The notes below the pieces were generated by a model. It saw only the letters and a list, made by a program, of their open reading frames with translations, was not told where the DNA came from and searched no databases. Shown here one piece after another: positions 45,213 to 55,017 of a stretch of DNA of 64,000 bases (position 1 is its first letter; every line of letters begins with the position of its first letter). This stretch comes from Polaribacter irgensii 23-P. GTDB taxonomy: Bacteria; Bacteroidota; Bacteroidia; Flavobacteriales; Flavobacteriaceae. The stretch covers positions 810,640 through 874,639 of the forward strand of contig NZ_CH724148.1 in NCBI RefSeq assembly GCF_000153225.1. Direction: 5' to 3'. A program made the translations under genes and the position numbers.

Positions 45213-48200
45213 ATGAATGAATTTAAAACAATTACCGAAAAGCTACAGAGGTTTATAAAAAAGTTTTATCAAAGTGAATTGATAAAAGGGGGTATTTTGT
45301 TTTTTTCATTTGGGTTTTTATATTTTTTGTTGACATTATTTTTGGAGTATTTTTTATGGTTAAAGCCAGGGATAAGGGCGGTAATAGCAGGTTTATTTGT
45401 AGTGGTAGAACTCGTTTTATTAATGCGATTTGTTGCCGTACCTATTTTAAAGTTGACAGGGTTGCGAAAGGGGATCTCTTTAGAAAGTGCGGCGAAAATT
45501 ATAGGTACTCATTTTCCAGAAGTAAAAGATAAATTACTCAATGTATTACAGTTGGAGAAAAGTGGATATTCTTCAGATCTTTTGTGGGCAAGTATTGATC
45601 AAAAGTCAATGGAATTACAGCCTATTTCTTTTGGTAGAGGCATAAATTTTCGGAGCAATCTAAAGTATCTAAAATTTGCAGTGATTCCATTGTTAATTTG
45701 GTTTTTGGTTTTCCTGTCAGGAAATAATCAGATTTTTTCAGACAGTCTGAATAGAGTGGTGCATTATGAGAGCTCCTTTATTCCCCCTGCACCTTTTTTC
45801 TTTTCTTTAGAAACAAAAAAACTATTGGTAGTTCAAGGGGGTTCATTAAATGTGTTTTTTAAGGTAGTTGGTAAAGAACGTCCTACAGAGGTAAAAGTTA
45901 CTTTTGACGGTGAAAGTTATTATTTACAAAAGCATGGTAACGGCATGTTTTCATATCGGTTTCAAGAAATTCAGAAAAGGACTCGTTTTTTTGTGGGAGC
46001 CAATGGTATTCAATCATCAACATATCAGATTGATATAGTTCGGGCGCCAGCAATTAGTAATGTTTCTTTGATTACAAACTATCCAGATTATTTGAATAGA
46101 AAGTCGGTGATATTAAAAGGTACCGGAAATATAGCTGTTCCCGAGGGCACAAATATTACATGGAAGGTGGCTGCTCGTCAAACGGAACAGGTCGTTTTTG
46201 TTGAAGAGGCCAAGAGAAATTTTTTCAAAAAAAATCAAGCGGGATATTTTGAGTTTACAAAGAAAATGAAGAGTCCTTTGAAGTATGAAATTTCTGCTTC
46301 TAACGCAGATTTTAAGGATTATGAGAGTCTGGAATTTTCTATTGCAATTGTAAAGGATGAGTACCCAAAAATTACGGTTCAAGCAGATGAGAATGTGTTG
46401 AATGATGGGTTTGGAAATTTTGGTTTGCAAGTGTCAGATGATTACGGTTTGAAAAAATTACAGGTAACCTATTACAAAGAAGATGCTCCTTTGGTCAAGG
46501 ATATTTTTGGCATATCAATTTCTAAATCTAATATTCAAACGATATTTTATCAGTTTCCTAAAAAAGTGGCTTTGGACAAAGGGGTAAATTATGCGTTGTA
46601 TTTTGAGGTGTATGATAATGACGCTGTGCATGGAAGCAAGAAAGCGAAAAGTAATGTTTTTAGGTACCGACAAAAAACAGAAGAAGAGATTGATTCGGAA
46701 CGTTTGAAGGAACAACGAAGAACAATTAACGCTTTACAAAACACGATTGAAAATCAGCAAAGACGACAGGAAGATCTTACTATCATTCAACAAGAATTAC
46801 AACGTAAAAATAAGGTGGACTGGTTTGACAAAAATAAAGTTGAAGCGTATATAAAGCGTCAAGAGCAGACAAAAAGAAACTTGGATCAGCAACGGGATCG
46901 GTTACAAGAATCTTTAGGGAACGCGGAGGAGAAGAGTACATTGTTACAAAATAATAAGCAAGTTTTACAAGAGAGAATAGAGGAGATAAGAAAGACGGAT
47001 AAACAAAAAAAGTTATTGGCAGAGATCGCAGCGTTGGCAAGTAAATTAAATAAAGAGGGTTTGGTGCAAAAAGTAAAAGAGTTAGCACAGCAGAACAAGC
47101 AGCAGGAAAGAAGTTTAGAAAGAGTTTTAGAGCTAGTGAAGCGTTTTTATGTGGAGCAAAAGACAATGCAAATTGCAAATAAAATAAAGATGTTAGCGAA
47201 AGAACAAAGACTTTTAGAAACGGAGAGTGCTGCGATTTTAAAAGAGCAGAAAGAAATTCAGGATGATTTCGAGCTTATAAAAAACGAATTAGAAGAGTTG
47301 GTTAAGGATAATAAACTATTAAAAGATCCGTTGGAATTGCCAAATGTAGAAGAAGAGGAGCTGTTGATCAGTGAAGAACTCGAGAAGTTGGAGCATAATT
47401 TAAATAAAGAAGACAAAGAGCTTATTCAAAAACAACAAAAGAAGATTGCTCAGAAAATGGAAGAGATGAGTACAAAGATGCAGAGGGCAATGATGGCGAT
47501 GGAGGCGGAATCAGCAGAGGAAAATATAGAGGATATACGCATGATTTTAGAGAATTTGATTACTTTTTCATTTAAGCAAGAAGCACTTTTGAGTAGATTT
47601 AGTTTTATTTCCACCGCACATCCTAATTTTGGTAAAGACTTAAACGATCAGAATAGTATAAAAACGTATTTTGAGCATATCGACGATAGTTTGTATGTGC
47701 TTGCCTTGCGATTGCCTAAAATTTCATCAAAAATTCAAGAAGACATCACTACAGTACACTATAATTTAAATCAAGCTTTAGAAAATTTCTCAGAGAATCG
47801 CTTTGATTATGGCATGTCGAATCAACGGTATGTTTTAACAGGTGCGAATAGTATGGTTGATTATCTTAGTAATTTATTGAATAATCTGAAAAATGCCGCT
47901 ATGAAAATGGGGAAAGGGAGCCCAAAGCCTGGAGGATTTAGTTTGCCTGACATCATAAGGAAGCAAGCAGACCTTTCTGATAAAATGAAAGAAGGAATAA
48001 AGAAAGGGGAAAAAAAAGGTGCTGATGCGCAAGAAAAAGGTGGAGGGAGTTCCGGAATTTCGGGGAAGGTTGATGCGGATGCTAAAAGTAAATCTCAGAA
48101 AAAGGTAGGGACTACCGGAACCGAAGGAATGGGTGATAAGGAGGATCTAGATGGAGTACTTTTTGAAATTTATAAAGAACAGTCTCGATTAAGGGAGCAA

Positions 48201-48581
48201 TTGCAGGAGGCGATAATGGGAGCAGATAGTGAAAAAGATAGCGGGATTAAACAGGCGAAGAGAGCGTTAAAAACGATGGAACAGTTAGAAAAAGATATCT
48301 TGTTGTTTGGGTTTAACGAAGCGACAATACAGAAGATGCAACAATTAAACTACGAATTACTAAAACTGGACAGCGCCATTTTAGAACAAGGAAAGGATAA
48401 GAAACGACAATCGAATAGCAACATGCGAGCGGCTCAGAGAAATGAATTAAAAGCATTAGATTTTAAAAAACGGTTTTTCAATCAAATAGAAATTTTAAAT
48501 AGACAATCATTACCTTTGCAACAAAATTATAAACTAAAGGTCCGTGAATATTTTTCGGACTCCAAGAAGCAGATAGAATGA
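45213..48581 (+). CDS. Large membrane-anchored coiled-coil protein, DUF4175 family
   Basis: 1122 residues. Two N-terminal membrane helices (about 27-48 and 54-76) and a third near 152-168 precede an extracytoplasmic beta-sandwich-like region (200-460), then a very long Glu/Lys/Gln-rich coiled coil (about 480-760), and a Gly/Ser/Lys-rich low-complexity stretch near 920-985. This is the layout of the DUF4175 proteins of Bacteroidota, whose function is unknown; a cell-envelope role is likely. It overlaps ybeY by 4 bases, an operon with ybeY and mnmG. Confidence 0.85.
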   Translation: MNEFKTITEKLQRFIKKFYQSELIKGGILFFSFGFLYFLLTLFLEYFLWLKPGIRAVIAGLFVVVELVLLMRFVAVPILKLTGLRKGISLESAAKIIGTHFPEVKDKLLNVLQLEKSGYSSDLLWASIDQKSMELQPISFGRGINFRSNLKYLKFAVIPLLIWFLVFLSGNNQIFSDSLNRVVHYESSFIPPAPFFFSLETKKLLVVQGGSLNVFFKVVGKERPTEVKVTFDGESYYLQKHGNGMFSYRFQEIQKRTRFFVGANGIQSSTYQIDIVRAPAISNVSLITNYPDYLNRKSVILKGTGNIAVPEGTNITWKVAARQTEQVVFVEEAKRNFFKKNQAGYFEFTKKMKSPLKYEISASNADFKDYESLEFSIAIVKDEYPKITVQADENVLNDGFGNFGLQVSDDYGLKKLQVTYYKEDAPLVKDIFGISISKSNIQTIFYQFPKKVALDKGVNYALYFEVYDNDAVHGSKKAKSNVFRYRQKTEEEIDSERLKEQRRTINALQNTIENQQRRQEDLTIIQQELQRKNKVDWFDKNKVEAYIKRQEQTKRNLDQQRDRLQESLGNAEEKSTLLQNNKQVLQERIEEIRKTDKQKKLLAEIAALASKLNKEGLVQKVKELAQQNKQQERSLERVLELVKRFYVEQKTMQIANKIKMLAKEQRLLETESAAILKEQKEIQDDFELIKNELEELVKDNKLLKDPLELPNVEEEELLISEELEKLEHNLNKEDKELIQKQQKKIAQKMEEMSTKMQRAMMAMEAESAEENIEDIRMILENLITFSFKQEALLSRFSFISTAHPNFGKDLNDQNSIKTYFEHIDDSLYVLALRLPKISSKIQEDITTVHYNLNQALENFSENRFDYGMSNQRYVLTGANSMVDYLSNLLNNLKNAAMKMGKGSPKPGGFSLPDIIRKQADLSDKMKEGIKKGEKKGADAQEKGGGSSGISGKVDADAKSKSQKKVGTTGTEGMGDKEDLDGVLFEIYKEQSRLREQLQEAIMGADSEKDSGIKQAKRALKTMEQLEKDILLFGFNEATIQKMQQLNYELLKLDSAILEQGKDKKRQSNSNMRAAQRNELKALDFKKRFFNQIEILNRQSLPLQQNYKLKVREYFSDSKKQIE

Positions 48582-48991
48582 TAACCTTTAATTATGAAAC
48601 GGCTTTTTCCTTAGAGGGTGAAAAAGACATAGGAGTTTGGATTCATTCAGTTATCAGAAGTCACAATTGTGAAGAAGGGGAGTTGAATTATATTTTTTGC
48701 GATGATGCTTATTTGTTGAAGTTGAATGTAGAATTTTTACAACACGATACGTTTACAGACATTATTAGTTTCGACAATTCAATAGGTAAATTAATCAGTG
48801 GAGATATATTTATATCTACAGAGCGGGTTGCCGAGAATGCAACCGACTATAAGGTCTCTTTTCAGGAAGAGTTGCAAAGGGTGATGATTCATGGAGTTTT
48901 ACATTGTGTTGGGTTTAAAGACAAAACAATGGAGGAGCAAGAAGAGATGACAAGGCAAGAAAATACGGCCTTATTAGTTTTAAACAATTGA
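48578..48991 (+). CDS. ybeY: Endoribonuclease YbeY (16S rRNA maturation)
   Basis: 137-residue single-strand RNase involved in 16S rRNA 3'-end processing and ribosome quality control. The zinc site MIHGVLHCVGFKD has His105 and His109 at H-x3-H, but the third position of the H-x3-H-x5-H motif is Asp115. From memory this Asp is common in Bacteroidota. The ATG lies in the end of the DUF4175 gene (ATGA overlap), so translation is coupled. Confidence 0.92.
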   Translation: MITFNYETAFSLEGEKDIGVWIHSVIRSHNCEEGELNYIFCDDAYLLKLNVEFLQHDTFTDIISFDNSIGKLISGDIFISTERVAENATDYKVSFQEELQRVMIHGVLHCVGFKDKTMEEQEEMTRQENTALLVLNN

Positions 48992-49012
48992 TAATCAATT
49001 AATTAAATACGT

Positions 49013-49028
49013 GGTTTCACGTGGAACA
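49013..49028. promoter_or_regulatory. parS: parS-like ParB-binding site upstream of mnmG
   Basis: GGTTTCACGTGGAACA matches the bacterial parS consensus TGTTTCACGTGAAACA at 14 of 16 positions, including the central CACGTG. It lies between ybeY and mnmG, 5 bases before the mnmG ATG, about 11.5 kb from the proposed origin. Confidence 0.65.
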
Positions 49029-49033
49029 AGTGT

Positions 49034-50911
49034 ATGAGTTTATTTTCAACATTATTTGATGTTATAGTAGTGGGTGGTGGTCACGCGGGTAGTGAGGCAG
49101 CTGCAGCAAGCGCAAACATGGGTGCGCACACACTTTTAATTACGACCAACTTGCAGAATATTGCGCAGATGAGTTGTAATCCGGCAATGGGAGGTATTGC
49201 GAAAGGACAAATTGTGCGAGAGATTGATGCCTTGGGTGGGTATAGTGGAATCGTTACTGATAAGACAGCGATTCAATTTAAAATGCTAAATAAATCAAAG
49301 GGTCCCGCAATGTGGAGTCCAAGAGTCCAATCGGATAGAATGCAGTTTTCAGAGTGTTGGAGAACGATGTTAGAGCAAACAGAAAAATTAGATTTTTATC
49401 AAGATTCGGTGAATGAATTGCTGTTTGACGGAAACAAGATTATTGGGGTAAAGACAGCTTTAGGTTTAGAAATAAAAGCGAAGACAGTTATTATTACGGC
49501 AGGAACTTTTTTAAATGGTTTAATTCATATTGGAGAAAAGAGTTTTGGAGGAGGAAGAGCAGGTGAAGGGGCTTCAACCGGAATCACTGAGGCTTTGGTG
49601 AAAAAAGGTTTTGAATCGGGAAGAATGAAGACCGGTACACCACCCAGAGTGGACAGCAGATCTTTAGATTTTTCAAAAATGATTGAGCAGCCAGGTGACG
49701 AAATAACTGAAAAGTTTTCTCATTTACCATCTACAAAAGCATTGACGGAACAACGGTCTTGTTATTTGACCTATACGAATCCTAAAGTGCATGAATTGTT
49801 ACGTGAAGGATTTGATCGGTCTCCAATGTTTAATGGTAGAATTAAATCTACGGGTCCAAGATATTGTCCTTCTGTAGAGGATAAGATTGATCGTTTTGCA
49901 ACAAAAGACAGGCATCAAATTTTTGTAGAGCCAGAGGGTTGGACTACCGTAGAGATGTATGTGAATGGATTTTCTACTTCACTGCCAGAGGATATTCAAG
50001 ACAAAGCAATTCGTGCAATTGAAGGTTTTGAGAACGTAAAATTTTTACGATATGGCTATGCAATTGAGTATGACTTTTTTCAACCTACGCAGTTAAAACA
50101 TTCCTTAGAAACAAAATTAATAGAAAATTTATTTTTTGCAGGTCAAATTAATGGGACGACTGGCTATGAAGAGGCCGCTGCTCAGGGGTTAATGGCTGGT
50201 GTAAATGCAGCATTGAAAACGCAAGGCAAAGCGCCGTTTATCTTAAAGCGAAATGAAGCATATATTGGTGTGTTGATTGATGATTTAATCACAAAGGGAA
50301 CGGAAGAGCCTTATCGTATGTTTACATCGCGTGCAGAGTATAGAACTTTATTAAGACAAGACAATGCAGATTTAAGACTAACTCCTTTGGGTTATAAGTT
50401 GGGATTGGCTTCACAAGAAAGAATGGATCGCATGTTAGAAAAGCAGAAAAAAACAGCTTTATTAATACAGTTCTTAAATGAAACAAGTGTTAAACAAGAA
50501 GAGGTAAATCCGATACTATCGGCAAAAGGATTGGCGCTGGTAAATCAGTCTATGAAACTTTTCAAAGTAGCGGCAAGGCCTCAATTATCACTGTCAGATT
50601 TTATGCACCTTACCAAGTTAAAAGATTTTTTACATGAACATGTAATTCAAGCGGATGCTATTGAACAGGCGCAAATTCACTTGAAATATTCAGGATATAT
50701 TGATAAAGAGAAGAACAATGCAGACAAATTAAACAGGTTAGAAAATGTTGTAATTCCATCTAGTTTTATATATGAAAAAGTAAAATCACTTTCTTTTGAA
50801 GCTACAGAAAAATTAAACAAAGTGAAGCCAACTTCGATCTCTCAAGCAAGCCGAATAAGTGGTGTTTCACCAAGTGATATTTCTGTATTGTTGGTTTATA
50901 TGGGTAGGTAA
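49034..50911 (+). CDS. mnmG: tRNA uridine-5-carboxymethylaminomethyl modification enzyme MnmG (GidA)
   Basis: FAD protein that with MnmE modifies the wobble uridine of several tRNAs. 625 residues: FAD motif GGGHAGSE (14-21), the GidA signatures CNPAMGGIAKGQIVREIDA (near 47) and GQINGTTGYEEAAAQGLMAG (near 375), and the C-terminal helical MnmE-binding domain. It is flanked by parS-like palindromes on both sides, matching its known tendency to stay near replication origins. Confidence 0.97.
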   Translation: MSLFSTLFDVIVVGGGHAGSEAAAASANMGAHTLLITTNLQNIAQMSCNPAMGGIAKGQIVREIDALGGYSGIVTDKTAIQFKMLNKSKGPAMWSPRVQSDRMQFSECWRTMLEQTEKLDFYQDSVNELLFDGNKIIGVKTALGLEIKAKTVIITAGTFLNGLIHIGEKSFGGGRAGEGASTGITEALVKKGFESGRMKTGTPPRVDSRSLDFSKMIEQPGDEITEKFSHLPSTKALTEQRSCYLTYTNPKVHELLREGFDRSPMFNGRIKSTGPRYCPSVEDKIDRFATKDRHQIFVEPEGWTTVEMYVNGFSTSLPEDIQDKAIRAIEGFENVKFLRYGYAIEYDFFQPTQLKHSLETKLIENLFFAGQINGTTGYEEAAAQGLMAGVNAALKTQGKAPFILKRNEAYIGVLIDDLITKGTEEPYRMFTSRAEYRTLLRQDNADLRLTPLGYKLGLASQERMDRMLEKQKKTALLIQFLNETSVKQEEVNPILSAKGLALVNQSMKLFKVAARPQLSLSDFMHLTKLKDFLHEHVIQADAIEQAQIHLKYSGYIDKEKNNADKLNRLENVVIPSSFIYEKVKSLSFEATEKLNKVKPTSISQASRISGVSPSDISVLLVYMGR

Positions 50912-50929
50912 CAAAAGATGTTTTAAGAA

Positions 50930-50945
50930 TGTTCCTCGTGGAACA
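50930..50945. promoter_or_regulatory. parS: Second parS-like site downstream of mnmG
   Basis: TGTTCCTCGTGGAACA has perfect TGTTCC/GGAACA arms and differs from TGTTTCACGTGAAACA at three of 16 positions (or from the symmetric TGTTCCACGTGGAACA at one). It lies 1.9 kb from the first site, in the short gap before the methyltransferase gene. Confidence 0.55.
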
Positions 50946-50970
50946 ATTCTAAAATTAAAAGAATACGGAG

Positions 50971-51822
50971 ATGAGCAAAGGACGTAATATAGATTCCATT
51001 CCATTCTTAAATTGTAAAGATTACACTGTTTCTGGAGAATATTTTAAACTCCAGAAGCATGCAGTATACGAGATGTTGGTAACAACTCCTGTTCCTGCTA
51101 ATTTGGGAGAATATTACAAAAGCGCTTCTTATATATCGCATACAGATAGTAGAAAAACCTTTTTTGATAAGGTGTATCAAATCGTTAAAAACTACGCATT
51201 ACAGCAAAAATTATCGTTGTTAAATTCTTTTAAAACAACAACAAAATCGATATTAGATGTTGGCGCTGGGACGGGAGATTTTCTAAGTGTTTGCAAGAGG
51301 GATGCGTGGGATACTTTAGGAGTAGAGCCAAGTGCTGCGGCGAGAGGTGCCGCAGCGAAAAAAGGAATCTATTTAAAAGCGAACGTATCAGAAATTAAAA
51401 ATCAAGAGTTTGATGTAATTTCACTTTGGCATGTTTTAGAGCATGTAGAGAATTTAGAGGAGACCATAAAAAGACTCAAGGGTTTACTTAAACCCGATGG
51501 ACGGATCGTGGTGGCAGTTCCCAATTATAAAAGTAATGATGCCCAATTTTATAAAGAACATTGGGCAGCGTATGATGTACCGCGACATCTTTGGCATTTT
51601 AGTCAAAAAGCCATTCACAAGTTGTTCTCTGAAGTGGATATGATTGTGGATAAAACGGTACCGATGAAGTTTGATAGTTATTACGTTTCACTACTCAGTG
51701 AAAAATATAAGAACGGTAAATCAAATCCGATCGCAGCCTTCTACAGAGGATATGTCTCAAATAGGACAGCAAGAAGAACATCTGAGTATTCTTCTTTAAT
51801 TTATGTAATTAAGAATCAATAG
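50971..51822 (+). CDS. Class I SAM-dependent methyltransferase
   Basis: 283 residues. SAM motif I ILDVGAGTGDFL (about 91-102), the acidic GVEPS motif and SLWHVLEHVENLEETIKRL are those of the Methyltransf_11/23 group. An extra N-terminal 80 residues (beginning SKGRNIDSIPFLNCKDYTV) and the DVPRHLWHFSQK block recall methyltransferases that act on glycans or lipids in polysaccharide clusters. Substrate unknown. Last gene of the mnmG run, followed by a strong terminator. Confidence 0.87.
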   Translation: MSKGRNIDSIPFLNCKDYTVSGEYFKLQKHAVYEMLVTTPVPANLGEYYKSASYISHTDSRKTFFDKVYQIVKNYALQQKLSLLNSFKTTTKSILDVGAGTGDFLSVCKRDAWDTLGVEPSAAARGAAAKKGIYLKANVSEIKNQEFDVISLWHVLEHVENLEETIKRLKGLLKPDGRIVVAVPNYKSNDAQFYKEHWAAYDVPRHLWHFSQKAIHKLFSEVDMIVDKTVPMKFDSYYVSLLSEKYKNGKSNPIAAFYRGYVSNRTARRTSEYSSLIYVIKNQ

Positions 51823-51883
51823 AATTGTTTTTAATATCTTTAATTCAATTAATTCCTAAAGAGAACACAGTAGTATTAAATAA

Positions 51884-51927
51884 ATTCAAAAAGCGCTTAA
51901 AATAGCTATTTTAAGCGCTTTTTGAAT
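51884..51927. terminator. Perfect 44-base palindromic terminator
   Basis: The two 22-base arms (51884-51905 and 51906-51927) are perfectly complementary with no loop; each ends with a run of A or T around AAGCGCTT. It separates convergent genes and should work in both directions. Confidence 0.88.
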
Positions 51928-51962
51928 AGTAAAAACTTATAAATTTTTTTAAGAGATAGTTT

Positions 51963-52361
51963 TTAACTATTCAAAAGAAATGTACCGAGTACTGTGATAA
52001 TAAAATAGATAGCTAAAGACATGGCTCCTGCATAGTCTTTTGCAAGTCGTTGACCGATCAGTAAAAAAATTAAGGCGATGGCAGACAGCTCCGTTCCAAG
52101 CAAAGCAATTTCTTTCGCTTCGGAAGTATACAGCTGAAACACCCCAATAATCATTAAGATGCCTGCAGCGAGTTCAACCACTAAAATAATTCCAAGCAAT
52201 GCAGGAACACTGTTTTTTAAAGGAGAGTTTTTAAAATGACTGGTAATAAAAGAGACATTGCCTTTCCAGTCTATAAGCTTATCGATTCCTGATTGAATGA
52301 ACGTAACAATTAGAAAAAATAGAATCAATACTTCTGCGGGATATTTAGATAAGATGTTCAT
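51963..52361 (-). CDS. DoxX-family membrane protein
   Basis: 132 residues with four hydrophobic helices (about 10-25, 48-72, 84-105, 112-130). The first helix carries FIQSGIDKLIDW, the DoxX-type signature, and the third GTELSAIALIFLLIGQRLA. DoxX proteins are small inner-membrane proteins linked to redox or quinone processes; the specific function here is unknown. Single gene. Confidence 0.78.
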   Translation of the reverse strand: MNILSKYPAEVLILFFLIVTFIQSGIDKLIDWKGNVSFITSHFKNSPLKNSVPALLGIILVVELAAGILMIIGVFQLYTSEAKEIALLGTELSAIALIFLLIGQRLAKDYAGAMSLAIYFIITVLGTFLLNS

Positions 52362-52464
52362 GAGATTTATAATATTTAGATTCTTATTTCATTTGAGATT
52401 AAGGTTTGCACTTGACGTTGGGAAACACAATGAATGCTCACGTAATCAAGACCAAAGGATTCTT

Positions 52465-53406
52465 TTATTTAGGAAACAGTACCTTGATTTTATCTGCGAT
52501 TGTTTGTGCTAACTTTACATTACTTTCTGCAGTCCAGCCAGCAATATGTGGAGAGAGCAATACATTCTCTGAATGGATTAAATAGTCAAAAGCTTCTGGT
52601 ACTTCGTTTTTAGAAAAAAGATTTTCAAAAGAAGTTTTTTCGTATTCTAAAACATCCAAAGCTGCGCCAAGGATTTTACCAGCTTTTAAGGCAGTTACTA
52701 AATCTTTTGTGTTTACTGCAGATCCACGAGCCGTATTTATGAGCCAGAAGTTTTTCTTAAATTTACTGATAAAGCCCTCATTTATAAATTGCGTTGTGGC
52801 TTTTGTTTGAGGTGTGTGAATACTTAAAACATCTGCTTCTTTTTGTATTTGTTCCAGTGTAGTTTGTGAACAATTTGCATCAGAAATATTCGGCTTTAAG
52901 TCATAACAAAGTACATTAATATCGAAACCTTGAAGTTTTTTTGCAAAAGACTTTCCCATATTTCCATATCCAATTAAGGCTACTGTTTTACCGTCTAATT
53001 CTATTCCACGATTTTCTTCACGGAGCCATTTCCCTTGTCGTATCTCTTTATCGGCTTTGTTCAGTTTATTAAATAGCGAAAGTAACATTCCAAGGGCGTG
53101 CTCTCCAACGGCATTTTTGTTACCTTCTGGTGCAGCAATTAAAGTAATTCCCCTACGCTTGGCATGATCACAATCTATATTTTCTAATCCCGCACCAACC
53201 CTACCAATAAACTTAAGGGCAGTTGCCTTGTTTAAAAACTCTTTGTCAATAGAAAAGCGACTGCGAATTATAAATCCATCATATTTGTGAATTTTAGCTT
53301 CAATTTCAGCCTTTGAAGAGGTGTAATCTTCGTCATTTGTAAAGCCGTGTGCATCGAGTTGTGCTATTAAGAGGGGATGATTTGAATCGAGGTGCAGAAT
53401 TTTCAT
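52465..53406 (-). CDS. D-isomer-specific 2-hydroxyacid dehydrogenase
   Basis: 313-residue NAD-dependent dehydrogenase. The dinucleotide site is LIGYGNMGKSFAKKL, the catalytic Arg sits in INTARGSAVN, and the His in LLSPHIAGWT. It lacks the ACT domain of classical SerA. Substrates could be 3-phosphoglycerate or another 2-hydroxyacid. It starts 11 bases after the panB stop on the same strand, so the two are probably co-transcribed. Confidence 0.87.
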   Translation of the reverse strand: MKILHLDSNHPLLIAQLDAHGFTNDEDYTSSKAEIEAKIHKYDGFIIRSRFSIDKEFLNKATALKFIGRVGAGLENIDCDHAKRRGITLIAAPEGNKNAVGEHALGMLLSLFNKLNKADKEIRQGKWLREENRGIELDGKTVALIGYGNMGKSFAKKLQGFDINVLCYDLKPNISDANCSQTTLEQIQKEADVLSIHTPQTKATTQFINEGFISKFKKNFWLINTARGSAVNTKDLVTALKAGKILGAALDVLEYEKTSFENLFSKNEVPEAFDYLIHSENVLLSPHIAGWTAESNVKLAQTIADKIKVLFPK

Positions 53407-53417
53407 AGAATTCTTAT

Positions 53418-54236
53418 TTAATACTGTTCTTTATCACTAGGGAAATCACCACTTTTAACATCAGAAATATAGCTTTCGAAAGCACCAGACATGTCTTTAT
53501 ACAAGTCTAGATAACGCCTAAGAAAACGAGGATTAAATTCGTGGGTCATTCCAATCATATCATGGGTAACTAAAACTTGCCCATCTACGCCGTTTCCAGC
53601 TCCAATTCCAATGACAGGTATGGTCAGTGCTTCGGCTACTCGTTTTGCCAAGTTTGCAGGAACTTTTTCTAAAACCAAAGCAAAGCAACCAATTCTTTCA
53701 AGCATTAGTGCATCTTCTAAAAGTTGTTCTGCTTCTTCTTCTTCTTTTGCTCGAACGGTGTAGGTTCCAAATTTATAGATGGATTGTGGCGTTAAGCCCA
53801 AATGCCCCATTACAGGAATGCCTGCGTTCAAAATTCGCTTTATAGATTCTTTTATTTCTTTTCCACCCTCTAGTTTTATAGAGTGTCCGCCAGATTCTTT
53901 CATGATTCTAATCGCAGAGCGCAAGGCTTCCTTTGGATCAGATTGGTAGCTACCGAAAGGTAAATCGACTACAACCAAGCAGCGTTCTATAGCGCGAACA
54001 ACTGAGCTCGCGTGATAAATCATTTGGTCTAGGGTAATGGGTAAAGTGGTCTCATGGCCCGCCATAACATTAGAAGCAGAGTCACCCACTAATAAAACAT
54101 CAATTCCAGAACTGTCTAAAATTTTTGCCATTGTAAAATCATACGCAGTTAACATTGAGATTTTCTCTTTGTTTGCTTTCATTTCTACCAAAGACTTCAC
54201 GGTAACTCGTTTATACTGTTTCTTTACTACAGACAT
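53418..54236 (-). CDS. panB: Ketopantoate hydroxymethyltransferase
   Basis: First committed step of pantothenate (coenzyme A) biosynthesis: transfers a one-carbon unit to 2-oxoisovalerate. 272 residues, with [32 protein letters not shown] (metal-binding Asp), [11 protein letters not shown] and [14 protein letters not shown]. It precedes the hydroxyacid dehydrogenase gene. CoA supply also feeds the phosphopantetheine arm used by the polyketide cluster far to the left, but there is no direct link. Confidence 0.96.
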   Translation of the reverse strand: MSVVKKQYKRVTVKSLVEMKANKEKISMLTAYDFTMAKILDSSGIDVLLVGDSASNVMAGHETTLPITLDQMIYHASSVVRAIERCLVVVDLPFGSYQSDPKEALRSAIRIMKESGGHSIKLEGGKEIKESIKRILNAGIPVMGHLGLTPQSIYKFGTYTVRAKEEEEAEQLLEDALMLERIGCFALVLEKVPANLAKRVAEALTIPVIGIGAGNGVDGQVLVTHDMIGMTHEFNPRFLRRYLDLYKDMSGAFESYISDVKSGDFPSDKEQY

Positions 54237-54424
54237 ATTATCATAATTTATTAGATGGCAAAAGTAAGAAATATCAACAGATATAATACATATTATGCGA
54301 TTTAACGCTTTATTTGGTGCTTTTGATATAGGAGGTTGTTTAACTTTTTTAACGGAAAACAGGATAAGTGAGCGTCAATAAAGTTAGAGCGATTGGTAAT
54401 ACTAAAAGTGTTCAAAATTAGCGG

Positions 54425-54432
54425 TACCTTTG
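54425..54432 (+). promoter_or_regulatory. Promoter -7 element of the second ECF sigma gene
   Basis: TACCTTTG matches TAnnTTTG and lies 15 bases before the ATG at 54448. No good -33 TTG is visible within 23 bases. Confidence 0.45.
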
Positions 54433-54447
54433 TATTCAATTTAAGAA

Positions 54448-55014
54448 ATGTCAGCAAAAAAAAACACCCTAGATAGCAATAAATGGATTGATAAGTATGC
54501 AGATTATTTGTATAACTATTCAATATCTCGCGTAAATAACAGTGATTTAGCTAAAGATCTAGTGCAAGAAACTTTCTTTGCAGGATTAAAATCTGCGAGT
54601 AACTTTGAAGGTAGAGCAACAGAGAGGACTTGGCTTGTTTCTATTTTAAAAAGAAAAATTATTGATCATTATCGAAAGATAAACTCTGCAAAAGGGCAGG
54701 CAGAAGTTCGTATGAACTTTTATGAGAATGGAGAAAATGAAGGAAGCTGGTTGGAAGAACGTGTGCCACAAAGCTGGGACAATTCAGTTGAAAAAAAATT
54801 AGAAAATACTGAATTGAAAAGCCAATTAGAAATTTGTATGGATCGATTGCCAGAGAAATACGCAATGGTTTTTAAAATGAAAACAATACAAGAGTTTGAG
54901 ACTGCAGAAATTTGTAAGGAGTTAGATATTACTGCGTCAAATTTATGGGTGATCTTGCACAGAGCAAGGGTTCAGCTCCGAAAATGTATGGAAGATAATT
55001 GGTTTAATAATTGA
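54448..55014 (+). CDS. ECF RNA polymerase sigma factor
   Basis: 188 residues. Region 2 runs about 15-85 (SRVNNSDLAKDLVQETFFAGL, TERTWLVSILKRKIIDHYRK) and region 4 about 125-180 (RLPEKYAMVFKMKTIQEF, then the helix-turn-helix DITASNLWVILHRARVQL). It is followed after 3 bases by a small Cys/His protein likely to be its anti-sigma factor. This is a different ECF class from the FecI-like one at 32359; the signal is unknown. Confidence 0.92.
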   Translation: MSAKKNTLDSNKWIDKYADYLYNYSISRVNNSDLAKDLVQETFFAGLKSASNFEGRATERTWLVSILKRKIIDHYRKINSAKGQAEVRMNFYENGENEGSWLEERVPQSWDNSVEKKLENTELKSQLEICMDRLPEKYAMVFKMKTIQEFETAEICKELDITASNLWVILHRARVQLRKCMEDNWFNN

Positions 55015-55017
55015 GAC

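Noticed and set aside
49034..50911. Possible parABS operon around the parS-like sites
   Set aside because: No parA or parB gene is present nearby; only the sites are proposed.
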